A DNA stretch of 64,000 nt, from positions 1,736,001 to 1,800,000 of the forward strand of contig CBDCYP010000002.1 of assembly GCA_965224235.1 (NCBI GenBank). Reading direction: 5' to 3'. The notes beneath the pieces are model-generated. The model was not told the origin of the DNA, ran no database searches, and worked only from the letters and a program-made list of their open reading frames with translations. Shown here in pieces: positions 33,424 through 42,430 of the stretch (position 1 is its first letter; the number at the start of each line of letters is the position of its first letter). Source of the DNA: G958295935 sp965224235 (GTDB lineage: Bacteria; Chloroflexota; Dehalococcoidia; Lucifugimonadales; Lucifugimonadaceae). A program made the position numbers and the translations under genes.

Positions 33424-34821
33424 TCAGTCTTCTTCGTCTTCTTCTTCGGGCATAATCACGAATTCAGGGTAGGCTTCAAGTCCCAGTTCTGCGACGTCCT
33501 GGCCGAGGCGCTCGGCCTCGCGCGACACCCTGACACCCAAGGTCAATTCAAACACACGCCACAGCGCCCACGAGGTTGCGAACACAAACGCCCCGACGGC
33601 CGCCACGCCGGCCAATTGCACGCCGAAATTGCCGCCCGCGACGATGCAGACTGCGAGGGTTCCCCAAATACCGGCGAAAAGGTGGGCTGGCACCGCACCG
33701 ACGACGTCGTCCAGCTTGACCATCTCCATGAGTTTGATTCCGCCGGTGCACAGGACGCCGCCGATACCGCCGATGATGACCGCCCAATAGGGTTCGAGGA
33801 TGTCAGGCCCTGCAGTAATTGAGACCAGTCCCGCGATAGCGCCGTTCAGGCCGGCGAACAGGTCAATGCGTCCGATGAGAGGTCGCGAGATGAGAAGGGC
33901 GGTCAGGGCGCCGGCGGCCCCGGCAAGGTTGGTGTTGACCAGAACGTTACTCATGCTTATTGCATCGGCCACGCTCCCCAACGCGAGCTGCGATCCGCCG
34001 TTGAAGCCGAACCAGCCGAACCACAGGATGAAAACACCCAACGTGACTATGAGGACATTGGAGGGCGGAGTTGGCCTGACTGTGCCGTCGCGGCGGTATT
34101 TGCCGAGCCTCGGCCCAACGACAAGGATCCCGGCGAGCGCCGCCCAACCGCCGGTACTGTGTACAACAGTTGAGCCGGCGAAGTCCTGGAACCCAAGCTG
34201 ATTCAGCCATCCGCCTCCCCATGTCCACGCGCCGACTATGGGGTAGATGAGAGCGGTCAGCAAGAGGGTGAATAGAAAGAATGTCCACATTTTGGCCCGC
34301 TCGGCCAGGGCGCCGGACACGATTGAGGCAGTTGTGGCTACGAAGACCATCTGGAAAAACCAGTCCGACATGACGGAGTAGCTGCCCTCTTCGATTACGG
34401 CGGCGGCGGTGGCGCCTTCCTGTCCCGTCACCAGGGCGATCTCACTGGCCGACGGGCCGTATAGGAACCTGAATGTGCCGATAACTTCTGCGACATCCAC
34501 ATACATCAGGTTGTAGCCGATGAAGAAGTAAGCGAGTCCTGCGATCGAGTAGAGGCCAATATTCTTCAGGCAGATCATCGACGCGTTCTTGGTGCGCACC
34601 GAGCCGGACTCAAGCATGGTGAATCCAGCGCACATCCACATCACCAGCGCACCCCATACCAGGAACGAAAAGGTGTTGAGGACGAATTGGGTCTCTTCGT
34701 CAACCCCCGCCGCGTGGGCAACGGAAGGCCAACCAAGATAGAAGACGAACGGTATGAGTGTTACTACCGCCACGATGGCGATGCGGTAGCGTCCCAAAAG
34801 GACGCGCGTTAGAGCAATCAC
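33424..34821 (-). CDS. amtB: Ammonium transporter (Amt/MEP/Rh family)
   Basis: 465 aa, an N-terminal signal-like helix then about eleven membrane helices. Hallmarks: WGALVMWMCAGFTMLESG, DFAGSTVVHSTGGWAAL (first pore His), FGWFGFNGGS and VPAHLFAGIWGTLAV (second pore His). The cytoplasmic tail ends in an acidic run (MPEEEDEED). Conducts ammonium/ammonia into the cell. No glnK/glnB PII gene is next to it, unlike the usual amtB-glnK pairing. The upstream 254 bp contain a strong imperfect hairpin (34954-35016). Confidence 0.93.
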   Translation of the reverse strand: MIALTRVLLGRYRIAIVAVVTLIPFVFYLGWPSVAHAAGVDEETQFVLNTFSFLVWGALVMWMCAGFTMLESGSVRTKNASMICLKNIGLYSIAGLAYFFIGYNLMYVDVAEVIGTFRFLYGPSASEIALVTGQEGATAAAVIEEGSYSVMSDWFFQMVFVATTASIVSGALAERAKMWTFFLFTLLLTALIYPIVGAWTWGGGWLNQLGFQDFAGSTVVHSTGGWAALAGILVVGPRLGKYRRDGTVRPTPPSNVLIVTLGVFILWFGWFGFNGGSQLALGSVADAISMSNVLVNTNLAGAAGALTALLISRPLIGRIDLFAGLNGAIAGLVSITAGPDILEPYWAVIIGGIGGVLCTGGIKLMEMVKLDDVVGAVPAHLFAGIWGTLAVCIVAGGNFGVQLAGVAAVGAFVFATSWALWRVFELTLGVRVSREAERLGQDVAELGLEAYPEFVIMPEEEDEED

Positions 34822-34953
34822 GGTCGTCTCCCGTCAGGCAATTTAGCTTTCGGTTTCCCCACAATTGGTGCGGCCCAGGCAGACGCAAGGGACGCTCCCT
34901 ACGGGTATTTATCACAATGCTTTTACGGATGTCACCGGCATCACGAAAATTCC

Positions 34954-35016
34954 GTCGGGGCGGAAGGAGTGGAACCTGTTGGGCAACCCCCGGACGGGAT
35001 AACGTTCCGTCCCGAC
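34954..35016 (-). other. Imperfect hairpin between dppC and amtB
   Basis: Arms GTCGGGGCGGAA and TTCCGTCCCGAC (one mismatch) 39 nt apart, with CCCCCGG/GTTGGGC pairing possible inside. Could end the preceding operon or act in the amtB leader. No known riboswitch recognised. Confidence 0.4.
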
Positions 35017-35075
35017 TCCCCCTGTCAGATCGGTAGATTCCCGCAGGTCAATCCCCGTAAAAAAACTGGCCGGAT

Positions 35076-35984
35076 TTATACCTGACGGAGCCTTGGGTCC
35101 AGGCGATCGCGTATCCAATCGCCAGCGAAGTTAAACGCCATGACCACGAGGAATATCGCGATGCCCGGGAACAACGAAACCCACCAGGCTGTCGCGAGGT
35201 AGGAGCGGCCGTCAGCCACAATTGAGCCCCAACTCGGAGTAGGAGGCGGGACGCCGAGACCAAGAAACGAGAGCGTCCCTTCCGCCAGTATCAGGGAACC
35301 CGCCTGAAGTGATCCAAGCACCAGGATTATGGAAATGGTGTGCGGCAAGATATGGCGCAACATGATCCTGGCATCGGACGCGCCTGCAACCCTGGCAAGG
35401 GCTACATAGTCGGCCTGCCGCAAACTGAGCGTGAGGCCGCGCACCTGCCGGGTGAACCCCGCCCACGTTGAAGCGCCGAGGACCGCGACCAGAAGCGGGA
35501 AACTCTGTCCGATCGCTACCACGAGCACCAATACGATCATGATGAAGGGCACCGCCAGCCACACGTCGATCAGGCGCATGATCACCTCGTCTGCCCACTT
35601 TCCGAAGTATCCGGCCACCAGTCCAAGCGCCGTGCCTGCGATCAGGCCTAGCCACAGCGATGCGGTGACTACTATCAACGAGATCCTGGCGCCGTATATC
35701 AGGCGGCTTAGCAAGTCGCGCCCCTGTTGATCCGTTCCGAGCAAATGTTCGGAGTTGCCCTCTTCTGCCCACGCCGGAGGCGCGAATCGGGAGCGCAGAA
35801 CCGCCAGGTTTGGTTCGTAGGGTGAAATGAGGGGCGCGAATATCGCCACCACCACCAGCGCCAGGATAACCAGGCCAGGGATGATTGGCCATCGCCTGAA
35901 AAACCGATAACCGGTCGCGACAGGATGTGTTGAGGGCGCTGGCGTCGCCGCAACTATTTCGCTTTGTACCGTGACCTGATTCAT
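35076..35984 (-). CDS. dppC: Peptide-type ABC transporter permease (DppC family), reductase operon
   Basis: 302 aa from the ATG at 35984, 11 nt after dppB ends; the longer frame to 36155 lies inside dppB. DppC motifs: LLGTDQQGRDLLSRLIYGAR, EAA loop ARVAGASDARIMLRHILPH, TLSFLGLGVPPPTPSWG and DWIRDRLDPRLRQV at the end. Last gene of the run SBP-grdB-grdE-dppB-dppC. No ATPase in this run; the DppD/DppF pair encoded just upstream (42.4-44.5 kb) probably serves it. Confidence 0.92.
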   Translation of the reverse strand: MNQVTVQSEIVAATPAPSTHPVATGYRFFRRWPIIPGLVILALVVVAIFAPLISPYEPNLAVLRSRFAPPAWAEEGNSEHLLGTDQQGRDLLSRLIYGARISLIVVTASLWLGLIAGTALGLVAGYFGKWADEVIMRLIDVWLAVPFIMIVLVLVVAIGQSFPLLVAVLGASTWAGFTRQVRGLTLSLRQADYVALARVAGASDARIMLRHILPHTISIILVLGSLQAGSLILAEGTLSFLGLGVPPPTPSWGSIVADGRSYLATAWWVSLFPGIAIFLVVMAFNFAGDWIRDRLDPRLRQV

Positions 35985-35995
35985 TCGGGCATTCT

Positions 35996-36913
35996 TTACG
36001 AGAACTTTATCCGGGGATCGATTAACACATAGGCGATGTCGACCAGGAAGTTCGCCAGCACGTATGCGACGGTGGCAAAAAGCACTATGCCTGCGATGAG
36101 CGGGAAGTCGTTTTGAGTAACGGCCTCTATCGCCAGCCGGCCTAGACCCGGCCACGCGAAGATGTGCTCGACGACGATGGTCCCGGTCAGGAAATTGGCC
36201 AGTAACAGGAAAGTCAGCGTGACGGGCGGAATCAGTGAATTACGGAGCGCGTGTTTGTAGATGACCTTGGCTCTGCCCACACCAGTAGCGCGTGCGAATT
36301 TGATGTACTCGGAGTCCAGCACCTCGAGCATCGCCGATCGCATCAGCCGGAGTTGAGCCGCGCTGGTGGACCAGCCAAGCACGAACACCGGCATTATGAA
36401 ATGTTGCCAACCCTCCCGGCGCGCCGTCGGAAGCCACTGAAGTTGCTCGGCAAACACGAGGATAAGCACGATGCCAAGCCAGAATCCCGGAATGGCCTGT
36501 CCGAACAAGGCGAAGCCCCGGCCCGCGTAGTCCATCATCGTCCCGCGCTTGACGGCCGACAGCACGCCCAGCGGCCAGCCCACTACGAGCGAAAAGATCC
36601 ATGCCACTATGGCGAGTTGAAAAGTGGCCGGGATCCGCTCCGATATAGAGTTCCACACCGGCCGCGACTCCCTGAGAGATGTGCCAAGGTCCCCTTTTAG
36701 CGCTTTGCCCAGCCAGTTGAAGTACTGAACGACCACCGGCCGGTCCAGTCCCAGGTATACGCCCAAATCATCCCACTGTTCATCCGTCATGTACTCACTC
36801 AGGTACATATAGCGAGGGTCGCCCGACGCGCGGGCAAGAGCAAAAACGAGGACCGACACGACAAGCGCTACCAGCACCATCGTGAAGGCCCGGCGAATCA
36901 GGAAAGCGGTCAT
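35996..36913 (-). CDS. dppB: Peptide-type ABC transporter permease (DppB family), reductase operon
   Basis: 305 aa. DppB marks: MTAFLIRRAFTMVLVALVVS anchor, GDLGTSLRESRPVWNSI, SEYIKFARATGVGRAKVIYKHALRNSLIP (EAA loop) and VDIAYVLIDPRIKFS. Starts 25 nt after the GrdE-like gene, so transport and reductase genes appear to share one transcript, pointing to a common substrate. Confidence 0.92.
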   Translation of the reverse strand: MTAFLIRRAFTMVLVALVVSVLVFALARASGDPRYMYLSEYMTDEQWDDLGVYLGLDRPVVVQYFNWLGKALKGDLGTSLRESRPVWNSISERIPATFQLAIVAWIFSLVVGWPLGVLSAVKRGTMMDYAGRGFALFGQAIPGFWLGIVLILVFAEQLQWLPTARREGWQHFIMPVFVLGWSTSAAQLRLMRSAMLEVLDSEYIKFARATGVGRAKVIYKHALRNSLIPPVTLTFLLLANFLTGTIVVEHIFAWPGLGRLAIEAVTQNDFPLIAGIVLFATVAYVLANFLVDIAYVLIDPRIKFS

Positions 36914-36937
36914 CGAACTGCGTTCATGGGCTTGTGG

Positions 36938-38272
36938 TCAGTAGTCTTCAAGGCTGCGGTAACCGAAGCCATAGTAGTCGGGAACATACGACACGCCGTA
37001 CCTGCCGTGTATGGGCGGTTGCTCGACATACCAGAAACGGCCGGGCGACACCGCTCCGATGACCCGTTCCACCGGGGGGAACGCGGCGTCAAGTTGGCCC
37101 GTGCCTGAGCTCACAACGCTGGCCATCTCCGGAACCGAGACAAGCAGCGGAGGCGCCGCTCCGCCCTCGTTATCCTCCTCTTCGGTGAGAAGGACGGTCG
37201 CTATCCCGGCTTGCTCGAGGGCCTGCGCCGTTAGGGCGGTCTCAAGGAATCGCTGACCCCGGTAATTGGTCGTCACGATAGCTCCCGATGCGCCCAGGCG
37301 TTTCGCAAGCAGCGCAGCGCGTCGCGCCATCAGTTCCTTTTCGGACTGTAGTGTCCAGTTGGTGCGTTGAACAATACAGCCAAGGAAGTCAATGGTCTTG
37401 CCGTGGCGTTGGCAGAGTTCCATGACCATGGGATTGTTTGAAAGATGCCACGTTTCCGGACGCCCAATACCGTACGTGCCGAATACAGCGCCGTCGATCA
37501 CCTCCCCAGGGTAGAGGTGCCACGGCGCAGATAGACGAGTCTGGCCGTAAACCGATGGGCCGAGCACCGACCGGGACCCGGAGGGCGCCTGCCATTCAGC
37601 GGAGGCCAGATGGGGAACAATGACGATGCCGGGCAGTGAAGAATGATCGTCCTCGAAGTCGAACTCCTGAGTGTCAGGCGGCGTCAGGCTCGCCATGGTC
37701 TTCGTCAAGCGATCGACGACTCGCAGAGCCGCTGAGTAAACGGCCGTTTGTATACCTTCAGATCCGAGCCCCGGTTCGACTTGCAGTGTCAGGCAAACAA
37801 GCGAAAGTCCGTCATACGGCGGAATCATGCCCGGTCCGGACATGTCGATGAACCGCCGGGGAGTCCTCGCCGTCGAGTCGCCGGCCTGGCCCTGTCGCTG
37901 TTGTCCTGAACCCGATCCGTTGCGGCGTTGATCCGGCAGGTTAGACCCATCCAGACATAGCATCAAAGCCACGCCGTCGAGCCGGAAGGTCGTTCCGTCT
38001 CCAACCGTTGTCGCAGGCCGACCGAACACTCCGGGATACACGGCGCCAGGGCCGTGGACCTTCACTTTCAATTCCAGGAGGTCGACGAAGTTGATCACCC
38101 GCACCTGTTCGCCGGGCCGGGCAATATCGACGGAGGCCCGGCAAATGCCCGGTTCAGACCCCGCAAGGTCCAATAGTTCGTCGCGGTCGATTTCCAGCTG
38201 CGCCCCTGTCAGGCGTGTCTCCCCTGTGAAGACAACCTCGCTGATCGGAAATGTGCCGAGTTCAAGCCTCAT
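36938..38272 (-). CDS. grdE: GrdE-like subunit of glycine/sarcosine/betaine reductase component B
   Basis: 444 aa, beginning MRLELGTFPISEVVFTGETR as in the GrdE/GrdG/GrdI family. Later blocks: KVHGPGAVYPGVFG, DMSGPGMIPPYDGLSLVCL, GTYGIGRPETWHLSNNP, GCIVQRTNWTLQSEKEL and PPVERVIGAVSPG. In known enzymes this proprotein is cleaved to give a pyruvoyl-type subunit that binds the amine substrate and hands it to the selenocysteine of GrdB; Cys in DFLGCIV is a candidate cleavage site, but that is inference. It starts 4 nt after the GrdB stop. GrdA, GrdC and GrdD are not in the window. Confidence 0.85.
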   Translation of the reverse strand: MRLELGTFPISEVVFTGETRLTGAQLEIDRDELLDLAGSEPGICRASVDIARPGEQVRVINFVDLLELKVKVHGPGAVYPGVFGRPATTVGDGTTFRLDGVALMLCLDGSNLPDQRRNGSGSGQQRQGQAGDSTARTPRRFIDMSGPGMIPPYDGLSLVCLTLQVEPGLGSEGIQTAVYSAALRVVDRLTKTMASLTPPDTQEFDFEDDHSSLPGIVIVPHLASAEWQAPSGSRSVLGPSVYGQTRLSAPWHLYPGEVIDGAVFGTYGIGRPETWHLSNNPMVMELCQRHGKTIDFLGCIVQRTNWTLQSEKELMARRAALLAKRLGASGAIVTTNYRGQRFLETALTAQALEQAGIATVLLTEEEDNEGGAAPPLLVSVPEMASVVSSGTGQLDAAFPPVERVIGAVSPGRFWYVEQPPIHGRYGVSYVPDYYGFGYRSLEDY

Positions 38273-38276
38273 GACA

Positions 38277-39605
38277 TCACGAGGCCGCCGCGGCTGAGTC
38301 GAAGAGCGTCGGCTCAGCTACCTCGGTATTGAGCGCGTCCAATGCCCGCTGAACGATCTGAGCCGCAACCTGGGCGTCGTTCTCATCCGAGAGCCGGGGG
38401 TCGCCGCACACGTGCTCAACTCTCACGCCTCTTACGACGCGGCTAACACCCGCCGCCAGGGGTATGGTGGGAATCGCGCTTATGAGCGCTGTCGTGATTC
38501 CCGCCTTTTCGAGTTCTTTGGAGATCATTGCGCCGCAACGATTGCAACTCCCTCAGGTGGCCACGACCAGGGCCGCGTCGACACCCTTGGCCGCGAACTC
38601 CCTCGATATCTCGCCCCCCATCCGCTTGGCGCTGGTCACCGAGGTCCCGTTGCCCACGGTGGAAAAGAACGTGGGATGGAGCGATTTGATACGCCCCGAA
38701 TCTTCGAACTCTCTCAGCGCCGGCAGGGGCAACACGTAGTTGGGGCTCTTTTCGTTGAGGTATTTCGTATTGAAACCTCCGTGCACCGATTCCCATTCGC
38801 TCGTGCTCAGTCGCCGCAGGTCGTCTATGGAGTACCGAAAGGCCTTTTCCGCATGACCCGATACCTGCCTATCGGGATTGTGTTTCGGAACCAGCCCGCC
38901 GCTGGTTACAAGGCCTAATTTGATCTGCGAAGCGTCCCTCGGACCAGGGCGGACCAGTAGCTCTTCGTAGCGCTGTGCCAAAACTTCAGACATCCATGGC
39001 AGACCGGTCAGGCGCGCCTCCAGCATGTCGATCGCGCGCTCCCATGCGGGCTTACTCCGGAGCGTGTGTTTTCTGATGCCGGTCGGCAGGTAGCCAGCGG
39101 TCGCTGCCGGCCCGAGTTTCTCACCGCGGGCCAGTTTGAGTCCGATTGAAACCATGCGGCCCAACGCGTTTTGCATGTCGCTCGAACTGGTTCTGGTCGG
39201 CACACACACCAGTTGGCTTGCAAACGTCGTATAGCCGGGATTGTCCCTGTGCATGCCGGTCACGGCTGGAATCCCCAGCTTTCGCGCCAGCATGCTGAAA
39301 TTGGCGCAAGCGTAACCGTAACGGCCGGCGTCAAAGGCCGGTCCGGCGATCACGAGGTCAGGCTTCTCGCGGCGAAGAACTTCGCTGAGCGCCTCAGTGG
39401 CGCGGTCCTGTTCGTCGACGAAGTAGTTGTCGCCGCAGATGACCGTGCCTTCCACAGCGCCGTCCGGCCCCAGTGCGGTCTGCAACGCCCGTCCTGCGCC
39501 GAACGCGCCGTCGCGAAACTCGGGGGGCGTATTCGCTTTGTCCTCTCCGCCGATGCCGCCGAAGAACTGGTTGAGGTAATGGACAACGCGTATTGATTCT
39601 GCCAT
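38277..39605 (-). CDS. grdB: GrdB-like selenoprotein B (glycine/sarcosine/betaine reductase), Sec at UGA
   Basis: 442 aa if the UGA at 38555-38553 is read as selenocysteine (residue 351). Upstream part: RVVHYLNQFFGGIGGEDKA, VICGDNYFVDE, AGPAFDAGRYGYACA, TGMHRDNPGY. Around the UGA the sequence is VVAT-U-GSCNRCGAMISKELEKAG, the conserved U-G-x-C-x-x-C-G active site of GrdB/GrdF/GrdH; the frame continues cleanly for 91 more codons. A hairpin suited to SECIS starts 11 nt after the UGA. Start is the ATG at 39605 with GGAAGGATT upstream. Known chemistry: Sec attacks the C-N bond of a pyruvoyl-bound amine, releasing amine and a selenoether. The exact substrate is unknown. Confidence 0.88.
38524..38555 (-). 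promoter_or_regulatory. Candidate bacterial SECIS with in-frame UGA
   Basis: After UGA (38555-38553) and 10 nt comes ATCGTTGC-GGC-GCAATGAT: an 8-bp stem (one G-U pair) closed by a GGC loop, 22-24 nt past the UGA, within the spacing seen for bacterial SECIS. Outer GGAG/CTCC pairing could extend it. Confidence 0.65.
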
Positions 39606-39973
39606 TGAATCCTTCCGTTTCGGGCCGTGAACGAGTTTGACGCTGGCCAATGCCCGAAGCAATTCGTCATGCGCTCAAGCAATAACTCGTTTGAAGCTCG
39701 AACGGCACAGCAGCGGCGCTCAGCCGGTGTCCGCTTGCCCCACTCCGGCGACAAAGGTCAACAACCGGATCCAACTGGCCGACAGAACTGCGGAAACCGA
39801 TCTGTAGAACCACTTCCATCACGCTGGGGCCAGCGGACATGCTGCCGGTGACTTGGCCTCAAACCTATTCCGGCGCCCCATCCGGGGACGGGGCGCTGGA
39901 ACCGAATCCGTCTAACTTGCTTTGAATCTGCCCAGTTCAAGTCTCGCAACTGATCCTGATGTCCGGGCTATTT
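39606..39973 (-). other. Intercistronic gap with stem-loop, binding-protein to grdB
   Basis: 368 bp without a gene. Contains TTCCGGCGCCCC/GGGGCGCTGGAA (39869-39902), a 12-bp stem with a 10-nt loop and one G-T pair, 70 nt after the binding-protein stop. As at 4004-4041 it separates a binding-protein gene from the rest of its operon. A separate promoter for grdB in this gap is possible. Confidence 0.5.
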
Positions 39974-41983
39974 TCACCTCACCGGAACTGCCGTGTGAAT
40001 CCAGTTCGGGTAAGTCGTCGCGCCGGGACCGAGGGCCCACTCGGCGACCCTCGGACCAATGGGCCAGAACGTGTCCCACGTCACGGTACCGATGGCCCAG
40101 TGGTTCTCCCACCACCACTCGTAATAGGGCTCAAGTATGTCCCACTGGCGTTGGAGGTCACCGATGTCTCTGCATGCCAGATAGTTTTCAGAGCTTTTGT
40201 CGAATTCCATCACCGGGTTGAATGAGTGCTGGACACCTGGCGAGTTCGGGAGGGAACACAGGTCTGTCGCGTTGCCCCAGATGAAGGTAAAGAGCATGTC
40301 CGACTCACGGGCCAGCATGCCGGGCCGCAGTGCGCTGTATGCGGCCTTGGTTATGTCCACCTTCAGTCCGGCGGCCTCCCACATGGGCGCCAACGCCTCC
40401 GAGATCTCCCCGTGCGTGGATCCCAGACCGCTGGGAATGGCGAACTGCACAGTAGCGCCTTCAGCATCGGCTTCCACAAGGTGCTGCTTGGCCATTTCGA
40501 GGTCGAAGTCGTAGTCCCATCTTTCCTGGAAGAATGGGTTGCAGTTGTCCATCTTCATGATGATGTACTTGCAGCCCGTGCCCGACAAGAAGACGTCGTT
40601 CAAAGCGTCGCGGTCAATCGCCAGGGAGATCGCCCGACGGAACTTCCGCGCACGTTCCAGATCGGCAGGGTCGTCCGCGGCGCCAACCCACGGGCGGTGA
40701 GTGGCGGCCGGCGGTCGTTCTATCGGGTTACCTTCCAGATCCTTGGTCGCGTACAGCAAACCCTGGAACCAGACATTCACGCCGCGGCGGTTTGAGTTCT
40801 CTGACGAAATCAGGCGGATGCCCGGCGTGTCGGCAACGCGCCCCAGGTCCACGACACCCACCTGCACCAAGTCCGCTTCACCGGTCTTGATCATGGCAAT
40901 GCGGGTGGATGGCTCAGGGACCTCGAGGAAACGGACCGTCTGAAAACCGGGCGTGAAACGCCAGTGATCCGCGAACGCTTCCAGTAACTTCTCGTTGTCC
41001 GGTACGTGCTTTATGACCTCGAACGGACCGGTGCCGACCGCGTTGAGAATCGACCAATCCTCACCGTTCTTGTCGAACGCAGCTTTGCTGATAATCCCTG
41101 CGCCGCTGGAAGTTGGCGGCCCTCGGAAGTCTCCCGGATTTCGCTTCAACTCAAAGCGCACGTTGTACTCATCGGTCGCTGTTATTCCATCTCGCGAGTA
41201 GAGCTGGTCCAGAGACCCGAACGCTGTGTGCTTCGTGCCCTCTCGCATGAGGTCCTGTACTGACCAGACAACATCCTCTGATGTCATCTCGCCATAACCC
41301 TGATGGAACTGGACCCCTTTTCTCAACCTCACGTTCAGAAAGTAGGTGCCGCCTTGCTCGCTGATCTCCCAGAACTCGGCGAGTTCGTTTTCCTGAGTCC
41401 AGTTGTCCAGCGCCACGCGCGTCAGACCTTCAAGGATTCCCGAACTCCAGGCATAGTCATTGTGCGGCCAGGACATCGTGAAGTTCGTGTAGAGAGGAGT
41501 GCCGACATCCTCGACGGCGATCGTCAGGATGCCGGACGGGGTACGTACATCGGTTCTGGGCGTCGGAGTGGCCACAACCACCCTCTCCTTCTCCACCACC
41601 ACTGTCTCGACAACCCGTTCCGTGACCGGTTTTTCGACAACTACGGTCTCAATGACCTTTTCGGTGCGGGTCACCGGTTTCTCAACGATGACGGTTTCCA
41701 CGACCCTTACAGTCTTGCCCTCAACCTCTCTTTCTACGACGACGGTTTCGACCACCTTTTCGATTTGGGTGACCTGTTTTTCGACCACGACGGTTTCCAC
41801 GACCCTCACAGTCTCACCCTGAACGACGACGGTTTCGACCACCTTCTCTACTTGGGTGACCTGTTTCTCGACGATCACGGTTTCGACAACGGTCTCAGTT
41901 CCACAGGCAACAGCCACCGACAATGCCATGGCCAGAGCGACTGCTACGAAAACGCGTCGCAAACGTAAATGAACTGATCTCAT
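39974..41983 (-). CDS. ABC substrate-binding lipoprotein (family 5) of the reductase operon
   Basis: 669 aa from the ATG at 41983 (CAGGAG upstream); the longer frame to 42427 is rejected because it puts 148 non-signal residues before the signal peptide. MRSVHLRLRRVFVAVALAMA then SVAVAC gives the lipidated Cys. A stalk of ~115 residues repeats units like VVETVVVEKQVTQIEKVVETV. The binding domain follows (VGTGPFEVIKHV, FRRAISLAIDRDALNDVFLSG, WAIGTVTWDTFWPIG). Placed before grdB-grdE-dppBC, it should capture the compound that the reductase pair uses. Confidence 0.9.
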   Translation of the reverse strand: MRSVHLRLRRVFVAVALAMALSVAVACGTETVVETVIVEKQVTQVEKVVETVVVQGETVRVVETVVVEKQVTQIEKVVETVVVEREVEGKTVRVVETVIVEKPVTRTEKVIETVVVEKPVTERVVETVVVEKERVVVATPTPRTDVRTPSGILTIAVEDVGTPLYTNFTMSWPHNDYAWSSGILEGLTRVALDNWTQENELAEFWEISEQGGTYFLNVRLRKGVQFHQGYGEMTSEDVVWSVQDLMREGTKHTAFGSLDQLYSRDGITATDEYNVRFELKRNPGDFRGPPTSSGAGIISKAAFDKNGEDWSILNAVGTGPFEVIKHVPDNEKLLEAFADHWRFTPGFQTVRFLEVPEPSTRIAMIKTGEADLVQVGVVDLGRVADTPGIRLISSENSNRRGVNVWFQGLLYATKDLEGNPIERPPAATHRPWVGAADDPADLERARKFRRAISLAIDRDALNDVFLSGTGCKYIIMKMDNCNPFFQERWDYDFDLEMAKQHLVEADAEGATVQFAIPSGLGSTHGEISEALAPMWEAAGLKVDITKAAYSALRPGMLARESDMLFTFIWGNATDLCSLPNSPGVQHSFNPVMEFDKSSENYLACRDIGDLQRQWDILEPYYEWWWENHWAIGTVTWDTFWPIGPRVAEWALGPGATTYPNWIHTAVPVR

Positions 41984-42430
41984 GATGTACTCCTGAACGT
42001 TTTGGCTATCAGACTCGGATTCACGTCCGTTCACAACCGCGAATTCCGTCGCGACAAGTTGACGGCATGTTATTGCCTTGCGGGTACCTGCGCAATGCCA
42101 ACCCGTCAACCTCCCTCTTGAACGGGCGGTGCGGACGGTTCCGGTAAGGCGAGGAACGGTATAACGGACCATCTCGCCGTATTCGCGCAGCGACGGCTCT
42201 CGTGGACTCCCGACCCGTCGAATTCGTAATGTAGCGGCGCCTCTTGTTGGGCGCCGGCGGGGTCGCGACGGGGGCGCCGCGGTGAACCGTTCCTGGTTAA
42301 TTGGAATGCCGGAGGTGGTCTCACCCTGACGGGAGAACGTTCTCAATGCTGCCCGCAGAGCACGGACGGGATCCTCTTGCCGCGGGTTATGCGAAGACCC
42401 TGTGCACGCCGGGACGGGGCGTTGCAAACG
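41984..42430. other. Non-coding gap with repeat copy E
   Basis: 447 bp between the binding-protein start and the dppF stop. Contains interspersed repeat copy E (42231-42255) and presumably the promoter of the binding-protein operon. No gene seen. Confidence 0.45.
42231..42255 (-). repeat. Interspersed short palindromic repeat, copy E (inverted)
   Basis: GTAGCGGCGCCTCTTGTTGG then GCGCC; differs from copy D at 18808 by a single extra T. Confidence 0.6.

Noticed and set aside
41984..42427. 148-residue extension of the binding-protein frame
   Set aside because: Places a basic non-signal sequence before an obvious lipoprotein signal; the ATG at 41983 has a good ribosome site.
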